This document shows, piece after piece, positions 43,329 through 51,662 of a stretch of DNA of 53,215 nt (its first letter is position 1; each line of letters begins with the position of its first letter). Source of the stretch: Candidatus Bacteroides merdigallinarum (GTDB lineage Bacteria; Bacteroidota; Bacteroidia; Bacteroidales; Bacteroidaceae); contig DXBX01000019.1 in NCBI GenBank assembly GCA_019116285.1, positions 1-53,215 of the forward strand. The letters are read 5' to 3'. The notes under the pieces were generated by a model. It was not told the DNA's origin. It made no database searches and saw nothing but the letters and a program-made list of their open reading frames with translations. A program made the translations under genes and the position numbers.

Positions 43329-43353
43329 ATCACTTACTTAAAATCAAAAAGCT

Positions 43354-45906
43354 ATGAAGTATGTAAAATCACTCGCCGCCTGCTTGGCCACAACGCTGGT
43401 ATGCGGCAACCTGGCTGCACAGGATTCGGGTTTCGACCTCTCCTCTCAGCGCTCAGAGAAACAGTATGTCACGTCCATCCCGGGGCATAAGATTGACCAC
43501 AAAGGCATCGTCATCAATCCGACTCCGCACGCCATGGAAGTCAATGAAAGCGCAAAACTGAACTGCAGCAACGGCTTTGCCGTGAAAGACAAGAAAAAGT
43601 TGTTCGCCGACGCCCTCAGCTTCCTGCCTGCCGCCAAAGACGGCGTAAAAGTAACCATCGACGTGAACGCCAAGAAAGCCGAGAAAGAAGGAGTCAAGCC
43701 GGTATCAGGAGCCTATACGCTGACCATCGACGCCAAGCAAATCACCATCACCGGCTACGACGAACGCGGTGCATTCTACGGCATACAGACTTTGCGCCAA
43801 CTGCTTCAGACACCGGCTGGAGACAACCGCACAGAATTACCTGTGCTGACGATTGCCGACTGGCCTGACCTGCCCAACCGCGGCGTAGTGGAAGGATTCT
43901 ACGGCACGCCGTGGTCGCACCAAGTGCGCCTCTCCCTCATCGACTTCTATGGCAAGAACAAGATGAACACCTATCAATATGGACCGAAGGACGACCCCTA
44001 CCACAGCAGTCCTAATTGGCGCCTGCCCTATCCGGAGGACGAAGCCAAACAAATCAGCGAGCTTATCCAAGCCTGCAAGCGCAACTACGTGGACTTCGTG
44101 TGGGCCATCCATCCGGGAAAAGACATCAAGTGGAACGAAGAAGACTATCAGAATCTGGTGAACAAGTTCAACCTGATGTATGACCTGGGCGTACGCTCGT
44201 TTGCCATTTACTTTGACGACATTGAAGGCGAAGGCACCAACCCCGTGAAGCAGACCGAACTGCTGAACCGCCTGACCAAGGAATTCGTGCAGGCCAAGGG
44301 CGACGTGGCACCGCTCACCATGTGCCCCACGGACTACTCCCGCCTCTGGGCCAATCCCACTGAAAGAGGCAGCCTGGCCATCTTCGGCCGCACGCTGGAT
44401 CCGTCCATCAAGATACTCTACACAGGCGACGTGGTGTGCAGCGACCTGACCCGCGAGACCATGGAGTGGCTCAACAGCCGCATCAAGCGTCCGGGCTACT
44501 ACTGGTGGAACTTCCCCGTGACGGACTATGCCCGCCAATACGTGCTGCAAGGACCGACCTACGGCGTAGATACCTCGCTGACGGAGAAAGACCTCAGCGG
44601 ACTGGTCAGCAACCCGATGGAATATGGCGAAGCCTCGAAGCTGGCCCTCTACGGCGTGGCCGACTATGCCTGGAACATCAAGGCATACAACCCCATGGAC
44701 AACTGGGAGCGCGGCTTGGAGAACCTGATGCCCAAGGCCAAGGAAGCCTACCGCACCTTTGCCATCCACTCCGGCGACACGGAGACGGGCTACCGCCGCG
44801 ACGAATCGTGGGAAACCACCATATTCCGCCTGGCCGACTGGAACGACGCAGCAGCACAAGAACTGTGGAATGAGTTCGACCGCGTGGAGAAAGCCCCCGC
44901 CGCCATTGAGCAAGGTTGCACCAATGCAGGATTGCTGAAGGAACTGAAGCCCTGGCTGACGGAGTTCAACAAGCTGGGCATCCGCGGCAAACGGGCCATC
45001 GAACTGGGACGCATCTACCGTGAAGGCAAGGACGACGCCAAGTTCTGGAACCAATACGTGCAAAACCTCATGACGCCGGAAGAGCGCGCCGCCTACGAGG
45101 CACACAAATCGGGCACGATGAAACTGCAACCCTTCTATGACAACATCATGGACGACATGGGCGACGGCTTCCTCGTCAAGACAGTGGGCTACAAACCGCA
45201 GATGTACAAAGGCGTAGGCTCCTTCCGCAATTCAAGCACCACGCTCACCAAACTGATGTTCGACAACGACTCCACGACGTTCTACACCTCGGGCGTGAGC
45301 CAAAGGAAGGATTCTTGGATTGGCACAGACTTGGGCAGCGTCATCGACGTGAAAGAAATCCACATCCTGCAAGGCCGCAACTCGGTGGACGATGTGGACT
45401 ACTTTGACCACGTGGCTCTGCAATACTCTGCCGACGGCGAGAACTGGACCACCCTGATAGACGACATGCAGAAGCAATACATCATCGACTGGAAAGGCGA
45501 ACCCGTGAAGGCACGCTACGTGCGTCTGCAGCGCCTCGACTCCAAGAAGCAGAACTATGCAGCCGTGCGCACCTTCGACGTCAACCCGCTGCGTCTGGAC
45601 AACATCGGCTTTGCCATCGAAGCTGCCGATGCTCAGAAAGCCCTCTATGCCTTCGACAAGCGCCTGGCTACGACGTACGCCAACGCAGGCTCGCTGGCCT
45701 TCGAAGTAGTGCCCGGCACCAAGAGCTACACGCTGTTGATGAACCAACCCGCCGCCGGCGTCACGCTGAAGCAGTTGGACAAGGACGGCAAGGTATTGGC
45801 TGAAACGACGCTCGACGCTCCTTTCGCCCAAGTGGAAGTGGCCGAAGGAACCGTCAAGATGCAACTGGACGGCACGGTAGAAATCTTTGAGATTATCGCG
45901 AAGTAA
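43354..45906 (+). CDS. GH84 beta-N-acetylglucosaminidase (O-GlcNAcase/hyaluronidase-type)
   Basis: Removes beta-linked N-acetylglucosamine from glycans in the periplasm. The 850-aa protein has a Sec signal (SLAACLATTLVCGNLAAQ), an N-terminal GH20b-like domain (INPTPHAMEV, then ERGAFYGIQTLRQLLQ) and the GH84 catalytic barrel with GVVEGFYGTPWS and the catalytic Asp pair in FAIYFDDIEG (near residue 288). A helical region follows, then a C-terminal F5/8-type C (CBM32-like) module (STTLTKLMFDNDSTTFY, then SWIGTDLGSVIDVKEIHILQG). It closely resembles the B. thetaiotaomicron enzyme used as a model for human OGA, from memory. Confidence 0.95.
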   Translation: MKYVKSLAACLATTLVCGNLAAQDSGFDLSSQRSEKQYVTSIPGHKIDHKGIVINPTPHAMEVNESAKLNCSNGFAVKDKKKLFADALSFLPAAKDGVKVTIDVNAKKAEKEGVKPVSGAYTLTIDAKQITITGYDERGAFYGIQTLRQLLQTPAGDNRTELPVLTIADWPDLPNRGVVEGFYGTPWSHQVRLSLIDFYGKNKMNTYQYGPKDDPYHSSPNWRLPYPEDEAKQISELIQACKRNYVDFVWAIHPGKDIKWNEEDYQNLVNKFNLMYDLGVRSFAIYFDDIEGEGTNPVKQTELLNRLTKEFVQAKGDVAPLTMCPTDYSRLWANPTERGSLAIFGRTLDPSIKILYTGDVVCSDLTRETMEWLNSRIKRPGYYWWNFPVTDYARQYVLQGPTYGVDTSLTEKDLSGLVSNPMEYGEASKLALYGVADYAWNIKAYNPMDNWERGLENLMPKAKEAYRTFAIHSGDTETGYRRDESWETTIFRLADWNDAAAQELWNEFDRVEKAPAAIEQGCTNAGLLKELKPWLTEFNKLGIRGKRAIELGRIYREGKDDAKFWNQYVQNLMTPEERAAYEAHKSGTMKLQPFYDNIMDDMGDGFLVKTVGYKPQMYKGVGSFRNSSTTLTKLMFDNDSTTFYTSGVSQRKDSWIGTDLGSVIDVKEIHILQGRNSVDDVDYFDHVALQYSADGENWTTLIDDMQKQYIIDWKGEPVKARYVRLQRLDSKKQNYAAVRTFDVNPLRLDNIGFAIEAADAQKALYAFDKRLATTYANAGSLAFEVVPGTKSYTLLMNQPAAGVTLKQLDKDGKVLAETTLDAPFAQVEVAEGTVKMQLDGTVEIFEIIAK

Positions 45907-45930
45907 GTCATCCCTATCCATTGAAATACG

Positions 45931-45988
45931 GAGGCACAAAGGCACGGCATTTTTTCCGTTGCGCTTTGTGCCTCTGCTGTTTTTTTTC
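45931..45988 (+). terminator. Terminator after GH84
   Basis: GAGGCACAAAG (45931-45941) pairs with CTTTGTGCCTC (45964-45974), with further inner pairing around GCACGG and CCGTTGC. A run of eight T follows at 45981-45988. After it the gap to 46119 is pyrimidine rich. Confidence 0.8.
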
Positions 45989-46119
45989 ACCATTTCCTAC
46001 TATCCCTCCACTTCCTGCCCAATTCCTCCCCAATATCTCTCCACTATTTCCTCACTCTCATGAATGGGAGAAATAGTGGTTTGATAAGGGGAATGTAGCT
46101 TGCGGAATATGACTTGATG

Positions 46120-47550
46120 CTAATCACGATGTATGATTTCCCCGCACACCTTGTCTTGAAACGCCCGTGCCTTCCGTCCGGACAACACGTTCTGATTCAT
46201 GATGGCGAAGGCCACCCAATGCCCCTGCTCCGTCTGCAAATAACCCGCCAAGCAGTTGATGCCCGTATAGGAGCCCGTCTTGGCAAAGACCCGGCGATAG
46301 GCAGGTGTGCCCCGACGCATCCTATACTTCAGCGTGCCATCCACGCCGCCGATGGGCAGGGCCTTGTAGAGCTTGCGGAAGAGGTCGGTATGGCCGTAGG
46401 CGTAGCGCAAGAAGGTCACCAGCAGCGTAGGCGAGATGTAGTCGTAGTGGGACAGGCCGCAACCGTCCGCCAAGCGATAGTCCAGCGCATTGAGCCCCAC
46501 CCTTTTGATGAGACTGCGCACGGCTTTCTGCGCATCGCGGGCACGGATATGCTTGCGGCCGGCGTATTGGGCACCCAAGCGGTAGAACACGGCTTCGGCA
46601 TTGAGGTTGTCGCTCTCCTTCAGCATCTCGTCCAAGACGCGCTGAGCGGAAGTCTCGTGTACAGCCAATCGCGCGGCGAGGCTGTCGCGCGTCAGTTCGC
46701 CGAAAGCATAGAGGCTGTCCGACACGCAACGGATGCCCGCAGCCCGGAGGCGTTCGGCAAAGGTGTGCATGAAGAAGTCCTGCGAAGAATAGAGGTTGAA
46801 GGTACGCGTCTGCCGCTGGGTGACGTTGCCCGACACAAGGATTTCGTTGCTGTTCTCCATCCAGCGGCGCGTCACACGGAGGTCGCCGGCCGAGGGTGTA
46901 CGAGTCAGAGCTGAGTTTGTTATTTTATAATAGGTAGAAGCGGGACTGACGCTGACCTCGGCGGTATCGCCCGTCTGCGTGGGGCTGACCGTCACGCGCA
47001 CCGTGCCTTTCTCGAGCATCAGCGGCGACAAATAGGGCTGAAAAGCGGAGGGATTGTCGTCCCACAGCCAGCCGCTGCCCCAATAGAGGGAGTCTTTCAT
47101 CGACACGTCGCCATAGACGCGTCCCTTAATCACCGAGAAAGGAGCCCGTGCCGTGGCGCTGACCAGCGAATCGAGGTCTTCCTCGTCGAACTCCGGGTCG
47201 AAGCCACCCACCACATACAGGTCGCCGTGCAGGGTGTCGGCCTCTACCCTGCCCCGGTACCACACCTCGGTGCGGAAAGGTTCGTCAAACTCCGGTTGGG
47301 CAAGGGCCGTGATGGCCGTCACCAACTTCATTGTGGAGGCAGGACGCGACAAGCGGTCGGCCTGGTATTCATAGAGCATCCGATTGTCCGTGAGGTCATA
47401 GACGGACAGGCCCACGTTGGAGCCTTTGGGCAACTGATGTTCGATAAGGGAATCGAGACGGGCGGCGAGCAGGCTGTCGCCCGGGGTTTGGGCAGACAAA
47501 AGGGAATAAGAGAGGCATCCCAACAAGAAAAACAATGTCTTTTTCTTCAT
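46120..47550 (-). CDS. dacB: D-alanyl-D-alanine carboxypeptidase/endopeptidase (PBP4, S13)
   Basis: Periplasmic low-molecular-mass penicillin-binding protein that trims or cleaves peptidoglycan cross-links. The 476-aa protein has a Sec signal (KTLFFLLGCLSYSLLSAQ) and the three penicillin-binding motifs: S72-T-M-K75 (PASTMKL), SDN in KESDNLNAEA and KTG in FAKTGSYTGINC. The large insertion between motifs 1 and 2 is typical of PBP4. It lies 11 bp after dinD and is the last gene of this minus-strand unit. Confidence 0.95.
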   Translation of the reverse strand: MKKKTLFFLLGCLSYSLLSAQTPGDSLLAARLDSLIEHQLPKGSNVGLSVYDLTDNRMLYEYQADRLSRPASTMKLVTAITALAQPEFDEPFRTEVWYRGRVEADTLHGDLYVVGGFDPEFDEEDLDSLVSATARAPFSVIKGRVYGDVSMKDSLYWGSGWLWDDNPSAFQPYLSPLMLEKGTVRVTVSPTQTGDTAEVSVSPASTYYKITNSALTRTPSAGDLRVTRRWMENSNEILVSGNVTQRQTRTFNLYSSQDFFMHTFAERLRAAGIRCVSDSLYAFGELTRDSLAARLAVHETSAQRVLDEMLKESDNLNAEAVFYRLGAQYAGRKHIRARDAQKAVRSLIKRVGLNALDYRLADGCGLSHYDYISPTLLVTFLRYAYGHTDLFRKLYKALPIGGVDGTLKYRMRRGTPAYRRVFAKTGSYTGINCLAGYLQTEQGHWVAFAIMNQNVLSGRKARAFQDKVCGEIIHRD

Positions 47551-47561
47551 TTCATTACGGC

Positions 47562-48401
47562 TTACGGTTTCTTTTTTGTCTGCTTTTGAATCAAAGACTT
47601 CTCTTCTGCCTTCAGCCGCCGCTCCACCTTCTTCACGTCCTCTCCCACCGGCAATTGTTCGGGCACAATCCCACGTTGAAGAAGCATATTCCTCACCGCC
47701 GCATTGTTGTCCACATGCTCACGCCCAATCTGCTCTTGTCCGTGCAAATTCTTCTGCTGCACGTTCACGGAAGTCATTTCGGCTGCGAAATCCTTAGCCT
47801 TAATACTGATGGTAGGCAGGAAGTCTGCCAAAGGACGCCCCGCAGGTGCCCCCAATTTACGCTTCAGCAACGCCGTATCCAGGTGGAACAATGCTTTGTC
47901 TCCCTTGGAACGAATGATGGCAAAGCCCTTGCTGTCTACGCCCCGTTCATACAATATGCCGGAAAGACGGCTTTCCGTATCGGCCAACTTATTGCGAGCC
48001 ACCACCCGCTCATAGTCTAATATCCGTTGCTGTACCAACTCTGCACGTCGCGTCTGCACGGCAAAATAGTTCTGTGCAAATGCCACTTGCGGCTTGCGCG
48101 GGTCTCCGTTTTGTGCTACCAGATAGCAGGCATAGCGCGTCAGCATATAGTCATCTATCTCACGCTGAGCACCTTTGGCCAGGTCTATCATTTTCCCCAC
48201 GCGGGGAAAATGATTCGCTGGATTTTCTCCCGCATTCTCACAAGCCTCTTTTGCCTTATCCAACACATTACAAAACTTCTCCCATTTAGAGTATCCTAAC
48301 AAAGTGCACAATTCTCTGGCACTCCAACATTCCACCCCCTCGTATTCATTAGCGATGGCTTCGAACTGACGGAACAGTTCTATGATTTCTTCTGCTTTCA
48401 T
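47562..48401 (-). CDS. dinD: DNA damage-inducible protein D (DinD)
   Basis: The 279-aa protein contains the DinD features [61 protein letters not shown] and [21 protein letters not shown]. The N-terminal part is a Bro-N-like domain. In E. coli DinD is SOS-induced and interferes with RecA filaments. No LexA box could be identified here. The start ATG 48401 overlaps the TlpA-like stop by 4 nt, so it is translated in one unit with a periplasmic thioredoxin-like protein. Confidence 0.88.
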   Translation of the reverse strand: MKAEEIIELFRQFEAIANEYEGVECWSARELCTLLGYSKWEKFCNVLDKAKEACENAGENPANHFPRVGKMIDLAKGAQREIDDYMLTRYACYLVAQNGDPRKPQVAFAQNYFAVQTRRAELVQQRILDYERVVARNKLADTESRLSGILYERGVDSKGFAIIRSKGDKALFHLDTALLKRKLGAPAGRPLADFLPTISIKAKDFAAEMTSVNVQQKNLHGQEQIGREHVDNNAAVRNMLLQRGIVPEQLPVGEDVKKVERRLKAEEKSLIQKQTKKKP

Positions 48402-49603
48402 TTCAGATTCTCTTTCAGTTTCTTCTTCAATCTTCCCTCGGTATAGCCGGTCCAAATGTCCTGCACCTTTCCGTCGGGAGCTATCAACACATAATAAGGG
48501 AAGACAATGACGCCATAAGCGGTACCCAAGGTTCCCCCTTGTTCGCGCAATTCGTTCCATTGGTTCCCCTTCAGCCCTTTCTCGCGGACAAACTTCTTCC
48601 ACCAGTCTCCGGGGTCAATGCTGACGCTGACGATGGCCAAGCAGTCGGCATACGTGTCGCCCACTTCCTCCAGTTCCGGCAGGGATTCCATGCATGGGAC
48701 GCAGCCTTGCTCCCAGAAGTCCAGCAAGATATACTTGCCCTTGAACTCGGCCAGGCGATGCTCGTTGCCGTCCGTGTCATACAGGATGGCATCCGCCATC
48801 TCGTCGCCCACACCCACTCTTTTCTGCGGGAACAACATGCCATAAATGGTTTTGCCCTCGGCCGACTGCCTGACTGAATCCGGCAAGGCCGTGAAAATCT
48901 CCTGCAAAGGCTCGCCCAAAACGGCAAATGGGGCAAAATCTTCCATTTGACGGGCAATCTGAACCAGTCCGGCATTGTTGCGCAGACGGTTCAACCATAC
49001 GGGCGACAAGGGGGCAGTCCGCAAGCATTCCACTTCCCGTTTTGCCCGTTCGACTTCCAAGGGGCGCGACAGGCGGCGCACGGAATCTACCTTGGCCCAC
49101 GCCTGCTTGAACGAAGCGTTGTCGCCGGTCTGCCGAACGCTGTCTGCTTCTTGGATAAAGGCATATTCCACGATGTTATACTCCAGCCAATGCCGGAATA
49201 CACCACCGGCACAGGCCTTGAAGCGGTTTTCTTCCTGCTGCTCCGGGATGTCGCTCTCCACGTCCCACAAGGGATAGAACTTGTCCTTGCCGGCGATGTT
49301 CACCCGCTGTCCGGGCGCAACCCATACATCAAGCCCATAAAGCGGATAATCCTTCTCAACCACCAAAATCATCCGCCTTTCCGTGGAGGAAATCGTGTCC
49401 CGAAACGTAAATTTACCATCCCGCAAGGTATCCCGTTGCAGGCGTATACCCAAATTCCCCTCATTCTTATAAAGGTCTATCACCACGCCGTCCGGCACAC
49501 CCGTCAACATGCCTTCTATACGGTATTCGTTGTCCGGTACCTGCGGCGTGCAGGCGGACATCAATGCGGCAATGCACAGGCCGTCGAAAAGTTGTTTCTT
49601 CAT
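48398..49603 (-). CDS. TlpA/AhpC-type thioredoxin-like lipoprotein with N-terminal DUF4369-like domain
   Basis: The 401-aa protein has a lipoprotein signal ([13 protein letters not shown], lipobox Cys). The N-terminal beta domain ([19 protein letters not shown]) is DUF4369-like and the C-terminal domain is thioredoxin-like. The redox motif is CVPC in [16 protein letters not shown], near residues 300-303. Such proteins are common in Bacteroides as envelope redox proteins of unknown partner. I chose ATG 49603 for the lipoprotein signal; an ATG at 49639 is in frame upstream. The 5' region holds a repeat array. Confidence 0.87.
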   Translation of the reverse strand: MKKQLFDGLCIAALMSACTPQVPDNEYRIEGMLTGVPDGVVIDLYKNEGNLGIRLQRDTLRDGKFTFRDTISSTERRMILVVEKDYPLYGLDVWVAPGQRVNIAGKDKFYPLWDVESDIPEQQEENRFKACAGGVFRHWLEYNIVEYAFIQEADSVRQTGDNASFKQAWAKVDSVRRLSRPLEVERAKREVECLRTAPLSPVWLNRLRNNAGLVQIARQMEDFAPFAVLGEPLQEIFTALPDSVRQSAEGKTIYGMLFPQKRVGVGDEMADAILYDTDGNEHRLAEFKGKYILLDFWEQGCVPCMESLPELEEVGDTYADCLAIVSVSIDPGDWWKKFVREKGLKGNQWNELREQGGTLGTAYGVIVFPYYVLIAPDGKVQDIWTGYTEGRLKKKLKENLK

Positions 49604-49646
49604 ATGTTTCAAGTATTTATAGGTTTCACTCATATTCATCCATTAC

Positions 49647-49751
49647 GAAACACTTTGTTCCAAGCTCGTGAAACAAAGTGTTTCATAAGCACGAAACAAA
49701 GTGTTTCAAGGCGCGAAACAAAGTGTTTCCTACGCAGAAACAAAATCAATG
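49647..49751. repeat. 22-23-bp array of GAAACAAAGTGTTTC dyads
   Basis: Units begin at 49647 (reverse orientation), 49670, 49693, 49715 and a partial unit at 49737. Each unit is a dyad GAAACA, AAG, TGTTTC. The spacers between dyads are 7-8 nt and differ in sequence. It fills most of the gap between the lipoamide dehydrogenase stop (49753) and the TlpA-like start (49603). Confidence 0.88.
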
Positions 49752-49752
49752 G

Positions 49753-51111
49753 TCAATGGCCTGCTTCCGCACAAGCCTCCTTGAATATCTCGCCCACCGT
49801 GGGATGCGGGAAGACCATCCGCGCCCATTGCTCAGCGGTCAGCCCAAGACTGATGGCCATGCCTGCTTGGACGATGATTTCCGAAGCGGGATTGCCCAAG
49901 ACGTGTGCGCCCAAAATGACACCATTTTCACTGAGAATAAGCTTGCATACACCGTTGACCCCCTCATTCTCAGCCACGAAGCGACCCGAATAGGCCATCG
50001 GGAGTTTCACCGTGCGACAGGCGATGCCCTTGCGTTGCAAGGATTCCTCGGTCTCGCCCACGCCGGCGATTTCGGGATTGGTATAGACCACGCCGGGAAT
50101 GGCGGCGTAGGACATCTCGTCCGCCTTGCCCAGGATGTGATGCACCGCCACCTCGGCCTCGCGCACGGCGGTGTGGGCCAGGAGCGAGAAGCCCGTCAGG
50201 TCGCCGCAGGCATAGACGCCAGGCATGGAAGTCTGCATGTGGGCATCCACCCGCAGGCGACCGCGCTCATCCTTCGCCAGGTCGAGGTTCTCCAGGCCGA
50301 AGCCCGTCAGCACCGGACGGCGGCCCACGCTGAGCAACACTTTCTCAGCTTCTACCACGGATGCGCCATCGGCATTCTCCACACTGACGCGCACGGACGA
50401 GGCATCGCCCTCCAAGGCGGTCACCTTGGTGGAGGTCAAGAAGGTAATGCCCCGCTTGGCATAGTCGGCACGAAGCAGGGCAGACAGCTCGCGGTCCATG
50501 CCGCCCAGTATCTCGTCCAGCATCTCGATGACCGTCACCTTGGTGCCCAAGCTGTTGAAGAAGGAGGCGAACTCCATGCCGATAACCCCGCCGCCCACGA
50601 TGGCGAGCGATGCAGGCAACTGCTTACAGTCCAAGGCGTCGCGGTGCGTCCAGTAGGGCACGGCCTCCACGCCGGGAATGGGCGGGATAAATGTCTCCGA
50701 ACCTGCACAGAGCAACAGGTTGTCACACTCATACAGCTCTTCGCCGCACTTCACGTGACTTTTGTCTACCACTACGGCTTCGCCCGTGACCATCGTCACG
50801 CCGGCGGCCGTCAGGCGGGACTTGATGCCCAGCACCAGCTTGCGCACTACTTTCTGCTTGCGGGCAATGATTTTCGGCAGGTCGAACGCGGCTTCCTGCA
50901 CACTGACGGCATACTTCGGCGCATGGCGGGCCATGTCATAGACCTTGGCCGAATAGAGCAAGGTCTTGGTGGGGATGCAACCTTCGTTGAGACAGACGCC
51001 GCCCAAGGCGCGCTTCTCGAACAATACGACACTCAGTCCCGCCCGTGCGGCGGCTTCGGCGGCCGTATATCCCGCAGGACCTCCGCCGATGATGGCTACT
51101 TGGTATTTCAT
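49753..51111 (-). CDS. lpdA: Dihydrolipoyl dehydrogenase
   Basis: FAD-dependent enzyme that reoxidises lipoamide in 2-oxoacid dehydrogenase or glycine cleavage complexes. The 452-aa protein has the FAD motif GGGPAGYTAAEAA, redox disulfide C40-LNEG-C45, a second nucleotide motif VGGGVIGMEFASFF and the C-terminal His-Glu in VFPHPTVGEIFKEAC. Length is normal. None of the usual E1, E2 or GcvH genes is next to it, so the partner complex cannot be told. Confidence 0.95.
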   Translation of the reverse strand: MKYQVAIIGGGPAGYTAAEAAARAGLSVVLFEKRALGGVCLNEGCIPTKTLLYSAKVYDMARHAPKYAVSVQEAAFDLPKIIARKQKVVRKLVLGIKSRLTAAGVTMVTGEAVVVDKSHVKCGEELYECDNLLLCAGSETFIPPIPGVEAVPYWTHRDALDCKQLPASLAIVGGGVIGMEFASFFNSLGTKVTVIEMLDEILGGMDRELSALLRADYAKRGITFLTSTKVTALEGDASSVRVSVENADGASVVEAEKVLLSVGRRPVLTGFGLENLDLAKDERGRLRVDAHMQTSMPGVYACGDLTGFSLLAHTAVREAEVAVHHILGKADEMSYAAIPGVVYTNPEIAGVGETEESLQRKGIACRTVKLPMAYSGRFVAENEGVNGVCKLILSENGVILGAHVLGNPASEIIVQAGMAISLGLTAEQWARMVFPHPTVGEIFKEACAEAGH

Positions 51112-51153
51112 GATTTCTTTTGGAATTTATGGTTTACGATTTATGAGTGCAAG

Positions 51154-51555
51154 TTACGAATTAATTTCCATCCGCTTTATCAACAGCCGGATAAATTCCT
51201 CTTCCTTGACCGGCATCAGCGCATCATATTTCCCATCCTTATAGTGCACCAGCACATAGCGCACCAAGGCATGCCCCGCCACCTGCATGGAAGAGGCTCG
51301 CTCCACGGACACGATGTCCGACAGGGGACGTTCGCGCCGGCGGCTGAAGCGTCCGCGGTCTATCCGCAGCGTGCCCTCGGTGGTCAGCGTATAGGTGGTG
51401 TGGATAAGGCGTTCGATGAGGAACACCAGTCCCAACATGCAGACGGCTGCCAAAAGGATGTTCTTCTCCCAAAGGGACCAGAAGGCCAAGACGGCCACCA
51501 GCAACAAGAAAAGATATTGGCCCGGCACGATGCGGGCGTGGAAGATTCGGTTCAT
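51154..51555 (-). CDS. Small membrane protein with bacterial PH-like domain
   Basis: The 133-aa protein begins with a basic segment and two membrane helices (GQYLFLLLVAVLAFWSLW and LLAAVCMLGLVFLIERL). A bacterial PH-type beta domain follows (TYTLTTEGTLRIDRGRFS, then LSDIVSVERASS and YVLVHYKDGKYDALMPV). The function is unknown. I chose ATG 51555 because it lies just after the promoter; the longer in-frame ORF reaches 51648 across nadB's promoter. Confidence 0.78.
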   Translation of the reverse strand: MNRIFHARIVPGQYLFLLLVAVLAFWSLWEKNILLAAVCMLGLVFLIERLIHTTYTLTTEGTLRIDRGRFSRRRERPLSDIVSVERASSMQVAGHALVRYVLVHYKDGKYDALMPVKEEEFIRLLIKRMEINS

Positions 51556-51570
51556 ATCGGTATTTTTCGG

Positions 51571-51578
51571 CAAAGATA
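51571..51578 (-). promoter_or_regulatory. -7 box for the PH-domain gene
   Basis: Minus-strand TATCTTTG followed by CCG, an exact match, 15 bp before ATG 51555, so the leader is very short. Confidence 0.6.
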
Positions 51579-51634
51579 AGGGTTTTGCCTCGAATTCTTG
51601 GGGGCTTGCCCATACGTTTTCCGTTGAGAATCCA

Positions 51635-51642
51635 TACCTTTG
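51635..51642 (+). promoter_or_regulatory. -7 box for nadB
   Basis: TACCTTTG followed by CGCC is an exact TAnnTTTG match, 20 bp before ATG 51663. It is divergent from the PH-domain gene. Confidence 0.65.
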
Positions 51643-51662
51643 CGCCATAATACTAATTGCTT

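Noticed and set aside
48402..48602. N-terminal extension of dinD
   Set aside because: It lies inside the TlpA-like gene in another frame; DinD similarity starts at ATG 48401.
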